DNA of 64,000 nucleotides. Origin: Allobosea sp. Lineage in GTDB: Bacteria > Pseudomonadota > Alphaproteobacteria > Rhizobiales > Beijerinckiaceae. The notes below the pieces were generated by a model, which did not search any database, was not told the DNA's origin, and saw only the letters and a program-made list of their open reading frames with translations. Where the stretch lies: NCBI RefSeq assembly GCF_017308015.1, contig NZ_JAFKFW010000009.1:103508-167507 (forward strand). Reading direction: 5' to 3'. This document shows, in pieces, positions 29,645-38,553 of this stretch. The stretch's first letter is position 1, and every line of letters starts with the position of its first letter. Position numbers and translations under genes: made by a program.

Positions 29645-29852
29645 GCTTTCCGTCTCTCGTTTCAAGGAACCACACCGGCGACCTTCGGAACGAAGGTGGA
29701 GTGCATGGTCCCGGCGCTGCGAGTATCATAGGCGCAAAGTCGGCAAGACGACTTCGCGACCGAAATGTGGCGGTGCACTAGCATGCGGTTCCGGGCCGCG
29801 CAATCGCTGATTGGCCTTCATAAGCGGCGACTTTGCCGCGCCTTTCAGCTCT

Positions 29853-32036
29853 TCAAAGGAAGCTTTGCGGATCGACGTCGACCGCGACCCGGACAGAACC
29901 CTTGGGCCGGGGCGCCCGTTTCAGCCAGCCGCGCAGGTAATCCTGCAGGTTGATTTCGCGCGCCGTCTTGACGATCAGACGCATGCGATGGCGCCCGCGC
30001 AACACCGCCAGAGGCGCTTCCGCCGGCCCCAGCACCACGATTCCGTCATTTGCCTCGGCGCAGCGCGCCAAAGCCCGCGCATGGCTTTCGGCCTCGGCCT
30101 GGCTGTTGGCCGAGACGATCAGCGCCGCCAGCCGCCCGAACGGCGGCAGGCCGGCCGCCTCCCGCGAGGCCTCCTCTGCGGCATAAAACCGCTCCGGGTC
30201 GCCCGAGACCAGGGCTTTGAGCACGGGATGCTCGGGGTCATGCGTCTGAAGCAGGGCGCGGCCTGGCTTTTCGCCCCGCCCCGCGCGACCCGTGACCTGA
30301 CGCAGCGCCTGGAAGGTCCGTTCGGCCGCCCGCGGATCACCGGATGTCAGGCCGAGATCGGCGTCGATCACGCCGACCAGCGTCATACCCGGGAAATTAT
30401 GGCCCTTCGCGACGAGCTGGGTGCCGATGACGATGTCGAATTCGCCTTCGGCCACGGCCATCAGCTCCGTCTTCAGCCTTTCCGTGCCGCCTGGAAAATC
30501 GCTGGAGAGCACGATCGAACGCGCCTGTGGAAAAAGCGTCGCGACCTCCTCGGCGAGACGCTCCACCCCCGGCCCGCAGGCGACGAGGCTCTCCGGCTTG
30601 TGGCAGGCCGGGCACTCATGCGGCCGGCGCTCGACATGGCCGCAGTGGTGGCAAACCAGCGCCCGCCGGAAGCGATGGTCGACCAGCCACGCCGAACAGT
30701 TCGGGCATTGGAAGCGATGCCCGCAATCGCGACAGAGCGTCAGCGGGGCATAGCCGCGCCGGTTGAGGAAGAGCAGCGACTGTTCCTTCGCCTCCAGATT
30801 GGCCTCGACCGCCTTGATCAGCGCGCCTGAGAGCCAGCGTCCTCGCTCCGGCTTGTCGCGGCGCAGGTCGACGAGGCCGAGAACAGGCAATTCGCGCCCA
30901 CCGAAGCGTTCGGGCAGCTTGAGATGCGTGTAGCGTCCGCGCTCGGCATTGACGCGGGACTCCAGCGAGGGCGTCGCCGACGCCAGCACGACCGGCGCAT
31001 TCTCGATTCGGCCCCGCACCACCGCCATGTCCCGGGCATGATAGGAAACGCCGTCCTCCTGCTTGTAGGCGCTCTCATGCTCCTCATCGACGACGATCAG
31101 GCCGAGATCGCTATAGGGCAGGAACAGGGCCGAGCGCGCACCTGCCACGACCCTGGCCTCGCCTGATGCGATCGCCGCCTGCAGGCGCTCGCGCTTGCGG
31201 CCGGTCACGGCCGAATGCCACAGGCCTGGCCTGACGCCGAAACGCGCTTCGAACCGGTCGATGAATTGGGCGGTCAGCGCGATCTCCGGCATCAGGATCA
31301 GGCTCTGGCGTCCGAGCCTGATCGCCTCCGCCACCGCCTCGAAATAGACTTCGGTCTTGCCGGAGCCGGTGACGCCCTCGAGCAGCGAGACACCGAAGGC
31401 CTTCGCCTGCACCGACTTGACCAGCGCCCGAGCGACCTCGCCCTGCCCGTCCGAGAGTTCCGGCACGGCATGGTCGGGATCAGGCCGGGCCGCGATTGCC
31501 TCACGCGGCAGAGGCTCGACGATGAAGGTGCCGGCATCGACGAGGGAATCGATCACCGCCGCGCTGACCGAGGCCGCTTCTGCCAGCGCCGATTTGCCGA
31601 TCAGCAATCCGCCCTCGGCAGCCGCGATCGCCCGCGCCCGCGCCGGGGTCATCCGTGCGGGAGGCGGACCGGCGAGCCTGACCCCGAGCTTCGGCCGCTC
31701 GGGCGTGTCGTCCGGTTGCCGGCGCAGCGCCAGCGCCAGCACGGAGCCCTTGGGCGCCAGCGTGTACCAGGCCACCCAGTCGACGAGCTTACGCAAGGCT
31801 GGATCGAGCGGCGGCATGTCGTATTTGCCGGTGACCTTCTTGAGATTGCCGCCGCGCCCGCTGCCGACATCCCAGACAACGCCGACGGTCTCGCGCGGGC
31901 CGAGCGGCACCTGCACGACATCGCCGGGCTTGAGCACGAGCCCGGCCGGCACGGCATAGCTATAGGCCTGGTCGAGCCCGAGCGGGATCAGCACGTCGAC
32001 CGTGCCGCCTTCGATCATGTCCGCCGTCTCATCCAT
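29853..32036 (-). CDS. priA: Primosomal protein N' (PriA helicase)
   Basis: A 727-residue replication-restart helicase. Walker A is GVTGSGKTE, Walker B VVDEEHES, and the zinc region has eight Cys in CxxC pairs (CRDC, CPNC, CHHC, CPAC). Motif VTGRAGRGEKPG near the end is helicase motif VI. It reloads the replicative helicase at stalled forks. ATG 32036 gives the family-typical length; the frame is open to 32171 but those residues overlap divergent xerC. Linkage of priA with atpH and xerC is common in Hyphomicrobiales. Confidence 0.94.
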   Translation of the reverse strand: MDETADMIEGGTVDVLIPLGLDQAYSYAVPAGLVLKPGDVVQVPLGPRETVGVVWDVGSGRGGNLKKVTGKYDMPPLDPALRKLVDWVAWYTLAPKGSVLALALRRQPDDTPERPKLGVRLAGPPPARMTPARARAIAAAEGGLLIGKSALAEAASVSAAVIDSLVDAGTFIVEPLPREAIAARPDPDHAVPELSDGQGEVARALVKSVQAKAFGVSLLEGVTGSGKTEVYFEAVAEAIRLGRQSLILMPEIALTAQFIDRFEARFGVRPGLWHSAVTGRKRERLQAAIASGEARVVAGARSALFLPYSDLGLIVVDEEHESAYKQEDGVSYHARDMAVVRGRIENAPVVLASATPSLESRVNAERGRYTHLKLPERFGGRELPVLGLVDLRRDKPERGRWLSGALIKAVEANLEAKEQSLLFLNRRGYAPLTLCRDCGHRFQCPNCSAWLVDHRFRRALVCHHCGHVERRPHECPACHKPESLVACGPGVERLAEEVATLFPQARSIVLSSDFPGGTERLKTELMAVAEGEFDIVIGTQLVAKGHNFPGMTLVGVIDADLGLTSGDPRAAERTFQALRQVTGRAGRGEKPGRALLQTHDPEHPVLKALVSGDPERFYAAEEASREAAGLPPFGRLAALIVSANSQAEAESHARALARCAEANDGIVVLGPAEAPLAVLRGRHRMRLIVKTAREINLQDYLRGWLKRAPRPKGSVRVAVDVDPQSFL

Positions 32037-32095
32037 CGCGCCAGTGTCTAGCATCGATTCGGCTGGTGTTAAGGCAGGAGCGTCATGCTGCCGCG

Positions 32096-33022
32096 ATGAG
32101 CGATTTCGACTCCTTCCGGCGCGACTGGCTTTCGCATCTCGCGGCCGAGCGGCGCCTCTCGCCGAAGACACTGGAGGCCTATTCCCGCGACCTCGGCCAG
32201 TTCCATGCTTTCCTGACGGGACATCTCGGCGGCGCCCCCACCCTTTCCGACATCGCCGCGCTGAAGCCCGTCGACCTGCGTGCCTTCCTCGGACAGCGTC
32301 GGCGCGACGGCGTCGGCAACCGCACCCTGATGCGCCAGCTCGCGGCGCTCCGCTCTTTTGCCCGTTTCGGGGAGCGCCGGGGCACGCTCACGGCCGCCGC
32401 CTTCGCCGCAACGCGCGGACCAAGGCTCGGCAAGTCGCTGCCGCGCCCGCTCGAACCCAGCGCTGCCCGCGCTGTCACCCAGGCCGATACCCGCGCCGGC
32501 GAGGAGCGCGAGCAATGGATACTTGCCCGCGATGCCGCGGTGCTCGGCCTGCTCTACGGTAGCGGGTTGCGCATTTCGGAGGCGCTCTCGCTCGCCCGCA
32601 CTCAGGCGCCGCTTCAGGCGGGCGATACGCTGACCGTCATCGGCAAGGGCAGCAAGACGCGGATGGTGCCGGTTCTGCCCGTAGTGATCACGGCGATCGC
32701 CGAATACCTCAAGCTCTGCCCCTGGCGCCTGCCGCCGGAAGGGCCGCTTTTCGTCGGTGCCAAGGGCGGGCCGCTCTCGCCGCGCATCATCCAGCTTGCG
32801 GTCGAGGGCTTGCGCGGGGCGCTCGGCCTGCCCTCCTCGGCGACACCGCATGCCCTCCGCCATTCCTTCGCGACGCATCTGCTCGGACGCGGCGGCGACC
32901 TGCGTGCGATACAGGAACTGCTTGGCCATGCCTCGCTCTCGACGACGCAGATCTACACCCGCATCGATTCGGCCCGCCTGATGGCGGCCTATGACGCCGC
33001 CCATCCGCGCGCCGGACGCTGA
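32096..33022 (+). CDS. xerC: Tyrosine recombinase XerC
   Basis: A 308-residue recombinase that with XerD resolves chromosome dimers at dif. The catalytic set is complete: Arg in GSGLRISEAL, Lys in GKGSKTR, HALRHSFATHLL, LGHASLSTTQ and Tyr in IYTRI. The N-terminal core-binding domain begins FRRDWLSHLAAERRLS. It is divergent from priA, 59 bases apart. It is a housekeeping enzyme unrelated to the larger element integrase at 2002. Confidence 0.94.
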   Translation: MSDFDSFRRDWLSHLAAERRLSPKTLEAYSRDLGQFHAFLTGHLGGAPTLSDIAALKPVDLRAFLGQRRRDGVGNRTLMRQLAALRSFARFGERRGTLTAAAFAATRGPRLGKSLPRPLEPSAARAVTQADTRAGEEREQWILARDAAVLGLLYGSGLRISEALSLARTQAPLQAGDTLTVIGKGSKTRMVPVLPVVITAIAEYLKLCPWRLPPEGPLFVGAKGGPLSPRIIQLAVEGLRGALGLPSSATPHALRHSFATHLLGRGGDLRAIQELLGHASLSTTQIYTRIDSARLMAAYDAAHPRAGR

Positions 33023-33088
33023 TGTCCTCTTGCTGCCCCAACGGAAAGCCTTAAACAGCGCCGCCACCATGGCCCTGCGAGGTGATTC

Positions 33089-33649
33089 GTGTCAGGCTCC
33101 GTCGAAACATCCCAGGGCAGCAACAAGCGCGTCGCACTGCTGATCGCGCTGCTCGCGCTAACCCTCGCCTTCTCCGAGATCGGCGGCAAGAATGCCGAGC
33201 AGGAAGCCGTCGCCAAGAATATCGAGGCCTCCAATCTCTGGGCCTTCTTCCAGGCCAAGACGATCCGCGGCACGACAGTCCGCACCGCGGCCGAAGCGAT
33301 GGAGACCGAGCTGGCCGGCGTCACCGAGGAAGCCGCCCGGCAGCGCTTGGCCAAGCGCATCGAGAGCTGGAAGCAGACCGTCATGCGCTACGATTCCGAG
33401 CCCGAGACCAACGAGGGTCGCAAGGAGCTCGCCGCCCGCGCAAAGACGGCCGAAGCCCAGCGCGACATCGCCGCCGCCCGCGACGACAAGTTCGATATCG
33501 CCTCGGGCCTGATCCAGATCGCCATCGTGATCTCGTCAGCCGCGATCATCACCGGCGTCGGCCTGCTCGCCGTCACCGGCGGGCTGCTCGGCCTCGCCGG
33601 CATCGCGCTGATGGCGCTCGCCCAGTTCGCGCCGACCGCCTTGTTCTGA
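33089..33649 (+). CDS. DUF4337 family membrane protein
   Basis: A 186-residue protein with one membrane segment near residues 15-30, a helical charged middle part (about 35-140) and two close hydrophobic segments at the C terminus (GLIQIAIVISSAAIITGVGLL and following). This layout matches DUF4337 proteins. The start is GTG 33089, preceded by GAGGTGA. Function unknown. It lies after xerC and converges with the ABC permease gene. Confidence 0.8.
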   Translation: MSGSVETSQGSNKRVALLIALLALTLAFSEIGGKNAEQEAVAKNIEASNLWAFFQAKTIRGTTVRTAAEAMETELAGVTEEAARQRLAKRIESWKQTVMRYDSEPETNEGRKELAARAKTAEAQRDIAAARDDKFDIASGLIQIAIVISSAAIITGVGLLAVTGGLLGLAGIALMALAQFAPTALF

Positions 33650-33654
33650 AGGCT

Positions 33655-34515
33655 CTACCGGCTGCGACGCAGGCGCGGGTCAACCGCGTCGCGCAGGCCA
33701 TCGCCGAGCAGGTTGAAGCCCAGTACGGTCAGCGCGATCGCGACCCCCGGAAAGATCGCAAGCCAGGGCTGCGCCGCCATGAAGGTCTGGGCCTCGTTGA
33801 GCATCCGCCCCCAGGACGGGTTCGGCGGCTGCGTGCCCAGCCCGAGATAGGACAGTCCGGCCTCGGCCAGCACCGCGAGCGCGAACTGGATCGTAGCCTG
33901 CACCACCAGGATGCCGGCAATGTTGGGCAGGACATGGCGCAAGACGATCTGCCGGTTGCTCAAGCCCGCCGCCCGCGCCGCCTGGATGAAATCCTGCGCC
34001 CAGATCTGCAAAGCTGCCCCACGCGAAAGACGCGCGAAATAAGGCAGGTTCAGAACGGCAATCGCGACGATCGCGTTGAGCATGCCCGGCCCCGCGATCG
34101 CGGTCATCATGATCGCGGTCAGCACGGCCGGGAAGGCATGGGTGAAATCGGCCGTGCGCATGATCGCATGATCAAGGATGCCGTCGCGCCGCACCGACGC
34201 GGCGAGCCCCAGCACCGTCCCGGCGATCATGCCGATGCCGACCGCGCCCAGCCCCACAGCGAGCGAATTGCGTGCGCCGACCATGATCATCGAGAAGACG
34301 TCGCGGCCGAACTGGTCGGTGCCGAACCAGTTCGTAGCTGAAGGCCCCTTGAGCCGGTTCAGGATCATCATCTGCGTCGGCTGGTAGGGCGTCCAGGCAT
34401 AGGAGAGGAGCGCGGCGACGATAACGAGCGCCGCCAGCACCGCCCCGATCACGAAGGATGGCGCGAGCCACCAGTGCCGCTTGCCGCCCGGCGCCTTGTC
34501 CTCGACCGCGCTCAT
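33655..34515 (-). CDS. ABC transporter permease, DppC type
   Basis: A 286-residue permease with about six membrane segments. The N-terminal WFGTDQFGRDVFSMIMVGARNSL and the EAA-loop QAARAAGLSNRQIVLRHVLPN are hallmarks of the second permease of peptide/nickel/glycoside importers. It overlaps the upstream dppB-type gene by four bases (ATGA), indicating coupled translation. No ATPase genes follow in the window. Confidence 0.9.
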   Translation of the reverse strand: MSAVEDKAPGGKRHWWLAPSFVIGAVLAALVIVAALLSYAWTPYQPTQMMILNRLKGPSATNWFGTDQFGRDVFSMIMVGARNSLAVGLGAVGIGMIAGTVLGLAASVRRDGILDHAIMRTADFTHAFPAVLTAIMMTAIAGPGMLNAIVAIAVLNLPYFARLSRGAALQIWAQDFIQAARAAGLSNRQIVLRHVLPNIAGILVVQATIQFALAVLAEAGLSYLGLGTQPPNPSWGRMLNEAQTFMAAQPWLAIFPGVAIALTVLGFNLLGDGLRDAVDPRLRRSR

Positions 34516-35456
34516 GACTGCCTCAAGCGTGGGTCGATCAGCCCGTAGAGCAGTTCGACCGCGAAATTGATCAGGATCGCCAAGCCCGCGAAGAGCATGA
34601 CGAGGTCCTTGACCACGATCAGGTCGTGCTGGGCGATGGCCTGGAACACCAGCCGCCCCAATCCCGGCAGGGCGAAGACGTTCTCGATGATGATGGCGCC
34701 TGCGATCAGCACCGAGAATTGAAGGCCGAGGATCGTGACCACCGGGATCAGCGCGTTGCGCAGGGCGTGCCGGCGCATCGTCGTGCCTTCGCTCAGCCCC
34801 TTGGCGCGGGCGGTACGGACGAAATCCTCCTGCAGTGTGTCGAGCATCGAGGAGCGCGTCACTCGCGCGATGATCGCGGCCTGCGGCAGCGCGAGCGCCA
34901 ATGCCGGCATCAGGAGGGCTTTCAGCGACACGCCTATTCCCGCTTGCCAGCCCGGAAAGCCACCGGCCGGCAGCCAGCCGAGCCCGACCGCGAAGACGAG
35001 CACGAGCAGGAGGCCGAACCAGAAATTCGGGATGGCGAGCCCGGCCTGCGCGAAGGCCATCACGCCGGCATCGGCCAGCCGGCCATGGCGCGAGGCGGCG
35101 AGCATGCCAAGCGGGATGCCGATCGCCATCGCCAAGGCGATCGCCATCAGCGCGAGCGGCAAGGTCACCGCCATGCGCTCGGCGATGAGCTGCAGCACCG
35201 GCACGCGATAGGTATAGCTCTGGCCGAGATCGCCGGAGACGAGCCCGCCAAGCCAGATGAAGAAGCGCAGCACCGCCGGCTTGTCGAGCCCCATCTCCGC
35301 CCTGAGCGCGGCGAGCGCCTCCGGCGCCGCATTGAGGCCGAGCGTCACCGCCGCCGGATCGCCCGGCAGGATTTCGAGCACGACGAAGATCACCAGCGCC
35401 GCGGCGAGCAGCGTCAGCGCCAGCGCGGCGAGCCGACGCAGGATATAGCCGATCAT
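34512..35456 (-). CDS. ABC transporter permease, DppB type
   Basis: A 314-residue permease starting MIGYILRRLAALALTLLAAALVIFV, the standard first helix of DppB proteins, with the loop RTARAKGLSEGTTMRRHALRN for ATPase contact. It forms the transmembrane pair with the overlapping DppC-type protein and sits 25 bases downstream of the binding-protein gene in one operon. Confidence 0.9.
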   Translation of the reverse strand: MIGYILRRLAALALTLLAAALVIFVVLEILPGDPAAVTLGLNAAPEALAALRAEMGLDKPAVLRFFIWLGGLVSGDLGQSYTYRVPVLQLIAERMAVTLPLALMAIALAMAIGIPLGMLAASRHGRLADAGVMAFAQAGLAIPNFWFGLLLVLVFAVGLGWLPAGGFPGWQAGIGVSLKALLMPALALALPQAAIIARVTRSSMLDTLQEDFVRTARAKGLSEGTTMRRHALRNALIPVVTILGLQFSVLIAGAIIIENVFALPGLGRLVFQAIAQHDLIVVKDLVMLFAGLAILINFAVELLYGLIDPRLRQS

Positions 35457-35481
35457 GATGGCCTGCCGGTCGCCGGCGGCG

Positions 35482-36972
35482 TCACCGCCAGCGCAGCTCC
35501 GCCAGCGGCGTCACCGGCAGCGGCCAGTCGGTCCACATGCCCTCCAGCGCGGCGTTCGCCACCGTGATCTTCGGCAGGATGAACAGGAAGCCGTTGACCG
35601 CGTCCTGAGCCAGCTTGCGCTGTGCCTGCTTGTAGAGCTCGTTGCGCTCGGCTTCCGGCAGGGTCACCGCGATCTTGGCGATCAACTCCTTGAAGGCGGG
35701 ATCCTTGTACTGGAAGTAGTAGCCGTCGCGGGCGTAGATATCGATGTCGAGCGGCTCGGTATGAGCGATGATGCTGAGATCGTAATCCTTGTTGCGGAAC
35801 ACACGCTCCAGCCATTGCGGGAATTCCAGCGGCTCGATCGCCGCGTTGATGCCGACCTGCGAGAGCAGCGCGGCCACGATTTCGCCGGAGCGGCGGGCAT
35901 AGGAGGGCGGCGGCAGCTTCAGCGTGCAGTTGAAACCGTTCGGGAAGCCGGCCTCTTTGAGCAGCGCCTTGGCCTTGGCGGGGTCATAAGGATAGGTCGC
36001 GGTCAGATCGACATAGGCCGGGTGCAGCGGCGAGAAATGGCTGCCGATCAGGTTGACGTCGAAGCCGTAGACACCGAGAGCGATGGCCTTGCGGTCGAGC
36101 GCGTGGGCAATGGCCTGCCGGACCTTCAGATTATCGAAGGGCGGCTTGGCGTTGTTGGTGGCGAGCACCGTCTCGCCTTCGGTGCCGCCGATCGTGACCT
36201 TGAGCTTGGCATCGGCCTTGAGCTGCGGCACGGCCTCCGGCGCCGAGAGATTGGTATGGGCATCGACATCGCCGGCCCGGAGCGCCGCGACCTGCGCCTG
36301 CGGATCGGATATGAAGCGGAAGACCGCCTTGGCCAGCGCCGGCTTCTCTCCCCAATAGCTGTCGTTACGGGCGAGTTCGAGCCGGTCGCCACGGTTCCAG
36401 CGCACGAACTTGAACGGGCCGGTGCCGACCGGATTGGTCTTGTTGTTGGCGGCCGTGGCCGGCGCCACGATCACCGCATCGCCCCAGGCGAGGCCGAAGA
36501 GGAAATTCGCAGTCGGCTGCTTGAGCTTGATCACCACGGTCGCCGGGTCCGGCGTCGTGATCTCGGCGATCGGCGTGAAGAGCTGGCGCTGGGCATTGGT
36601 CGAATCCGGCGCGACCGCGCGCTCGAACGAGAACTTCACCTGCTCCGCGGTGAAAGGGGTGTCGTCGTGGAATTTGGCGCCCTGCCGCAGCTTGAAGCGA
36701 TAGGTGATATTGTCATCGGCAATCTGCCAGCTCTCAGCGAGGCAGGGCTGAAGCTTGCCGGTCCGGTCGATCTTGACCAGGCCCTCGAAGATGTTCTGCA
36801 ACGTCACCTCACGGATCGCCTGCGCGGCGCCGGACGTCGGGTCCAGTGTCGGCGGCTCCAGCGTCTGGGCGATGGTGACGCTGTCCTTCGCCTGGGCCAG
36901 CGCGACGAAGGGAAGCTGCGCTGCCAGCGCCGCCAGTCCCGCCCCCGCCAAAAGTTCACGCCGCGTCGTCAT
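35482..36972 (-). CDS. ABC transporter substrate-binding protein, family 5
   Basis: A 496-residue periplasmic binding protein of the DppA/OppA fold. The leader TTRRELLAGAGLAALAAQ is a twin-arginine type signal ending ALAQA. Mature motifs include LVKIDRTGKLQPCLAESW, YRFKLRQGAKFHDDTPFTA and GTGPFKFVRW. GGAG eight bases upstream favours ATG 36972 over ATG 36978. The operon is divergent from uxaC across a gap carrying a GntR-like operator, so the cargo could be a uronate-containing oligosaccharide rather than a peptide; that is inference. Confidence 0.9.
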   Translation of the reverse strand: MTTRRELLAGAGLAALAAQLPFVALAQAKDSVTIAQTLEPPTLDPTSGAAQAIREVTLQNIFEGLVKIDRTGKLQPCLAESWQIADDNITYRFKLRQGAKFHDDTPFTAEQVKFSFERAVAPDSTNAQRQLFTPIAEITTPDPATVVIKLKQPTANFLFGLAWGDAVIVAPATAANNKTNPVGTGPFKFVRWNRGDRLELARNDSYWGEKPALAKAVFRFISDPQAQVAALRAGDVDAHTNLSAPEAVPQLKADAKLKVTIGGTEGETVLATNNAKPPFDNLKVRQAIAHALDRKAIALGVYGFDVNLIGSHFSPLHPAYVDLTATYPYDPAKAKALLKEAGFPNGFNCTLKLPPPSYARRSGEIVAALLSQVGINAAIEPLEFPQWLERVFRNKDYDLSIIAHTEPLDIDIYARDGYYFQYKDPAFKELIAKIAVTLPEAERNELYKQAQRKLAQDAVNGFLFILPKITVANAALEGMWTDWPLPVTPLAELRWR

Positions 36973-37080
36973 GTCCATCGCTCCGGTGCCGTTGCGGCGC
37001 GAAGATGACGCGGGAAACCCGGCGAACGCAAGCCCGCTTCCAACGCAATCCCCGTCGGGCATGAAACGGCATCTGGCGCA

Positions 37081-37092
37081 CTAGTATACCAG
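37081..37092. promoter_or_regulatory. GntR (FadR-type) operator-like site before uxaC
   Basis: CTAGTATACCAG is a near-palindrome with core GTATAC and fits the TNGT-N-ACNA pattern recognised by FadR-type GntR regulators, the class that controls hexuronate genes (UxuR, ExuR). It lies 57 bases upstream of uxaC and 108 bases upstream of the divergent ABC binding-protein gene. Confidence 0.45.
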
Positions 37093-37149
37093 GCGATTGA
37101 CCCCTGCCGCAGCCGGCTTTAGAGATCGGGACGACCGATGGAGATGCCC

Positions 37150-38553
37150 ATGCTGCTGCACGACGATCGCCTCTTTCCCGCCGATCCGGTGACGCGCGGC
37201 ATCGCGCGCCGGCTCTTCGCCACGGTCCGCAACCTGCCGATCATCTCGCCGCACGGCCATACCGATCCGCGCTGGTATGCCGAGGACAATGCCTTTCCCG
37301 ATCCGGCCACCCTTTTCGTCAAGCCGGATCACTACATCTTCCGCATGCTCTATTCGCAGGGCGTGCGCCTCGAAGAGCTCGGCATCAACAGAAAGGACGG
37401 CGGCGAGGTCGAGACCGATCCGCGCAGAATCTGGAGGCTCTTCGCCGATCACTGGCATCTCTTCCGGGGCACGCCGACGCGGCTCTGGTTCGAACACGCG
37501 ACCTCGACCGTCTTCGGCATCAACGAGCGCCTGACGCCGGAGAACGCCGACAAGATCTACGACAGGATCGCTGCGAAGCTGGAAGAACCGGAATTGCGCC
37601 CACGCGCCCTGTTCGAGCGCTTCAACATCGAAGCCATCAGTACGACCGAGGGCGCGCTCGACGATCTGCGCTGGCACGACATGGTCCGCGAGTCCGGCTG
37701 GGGCGGCAAGGTCGTCACCGCCTATCGGCCCGACAGCGTCGTCGACCCGGAGTTCGAGGGCTTCGCCAGCAATCTCGAAAAATTCGGCGAACTGACCGGT
37801 GAGGATATCGGCTCCTGGACCGGCTATCTCGCCGCCCATCGCAAGCGGCGTGCCTATTTCAAGGAGCGTGGCGCCACCTCCTCCGATCATGGCCATGCCA
37901 CGGCCCGCACCGCCAATCTCTCGGATGCGGAGGCCGAGAAGCTCTACGCCAAGATCCTGAAGGGCAAGGTTTCGGCCAAGGATGCCGATCTCTTCCGCGG
38001 CCAGATGCTGACTGAGATGGCGAAGATGAGCCTCGATGACGGGCTCGTCCTCCAGATCCATCCGGGCTCCCACCGCAACCACAACCCCAGCCTGTTCGAG
38101 CATTTCGGCCGCGACATGGGCGCCGACATCCCGACCCAGACGAGTTACGTTGAGGCGCTGAAGCCGCTGCTCGACGCCGTCGGCAACGAGCGCAACCTCA
38201 CCGTCATCGCCTTCACCCTCGACGAGACCGTCTATTCGCGCGAGCTCGCCCCGCTCGCAGGCCATTATCCGGCGCTCAGGCTCGGGCCGGGCTGGTGGTT
38301 CCTCGATGCGCCCGAGGCGATGCTGCGCTTCCGAGAACTCACGACCGAGACCGCCGGATTCTACAACACCGTCGGCTTCAACGACGACACCCGCGCCTAT
38401 CTCTCGATCCCGGCCCGCCACGATGTCGCCCGCCGCGTCGACTGCGCCTATCTCGCCAAGCTCGTCGCCGAGCACCGGCTGGAAGAGGACGAGGCGGCCG
38501 AAGTCGCCTATGACCTCGCCTATCGCCTCGCCAAGGAGGCCTACAAGCTGTGA
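37150..38553 (+). CDS. uxaC: Glucuronate isomerase
   Basis: A 467-residue amidohydrolase-fold isomerase that converts D-glucuronate to D-fructuronate and D-galacturonate to D-tagaturonate. The start LLHDDRLFPADP, ISPHGHTDPRWYAED with its metal-binding His pair, and LQIHPGSHRNHN are typical. The ribosome site GGAG sits 6 bases before ATG 37150, so I prefer it to ATG 37138. The stop overlaps the start of the reductase gene (GTGA), so the two catabolic steps are translationally coupled. Confidence 0.94.
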   Translation: MLLHDDRLFPADPVTRGIARRLFATVRNLPIISPHGHTDPRWYAEDNAFPDPATLFVKPDHYIFRMLYSQGVRLEELGINRKDGGEVETDPRRIWRLFADHWHLFRGTPTRLWFEHATSTVFGINERLTPENADKIYDRIAAKLEEPELRPRALFERFNIEAISTTEGALDDLRWHDMVRESGWGGKVVTAYRPDSVVDPEFEGFASNLEKFGELTGEDIGSWTGYLAAHRKRRAYFKERGATSSDHGHATARTANLSDAEAEKLYAKILKGKVSAKDADLFRGQMLTEMAKMSLDDGLVLQIHPGSHRNHNPSLFEHFGRDMGADIPTQTSYVEALKPLLDAVGNERNLTVIAFTLDETVYSRELAPLAGHYPALRLGPGWWFLDAPEAMLRFRELTTETAGFYNTVGFNDDTRAYLSIPARHDVARRVDCAYLAKLVAEHRLEEDEAAEVAYDLAYRLAKEAYKL

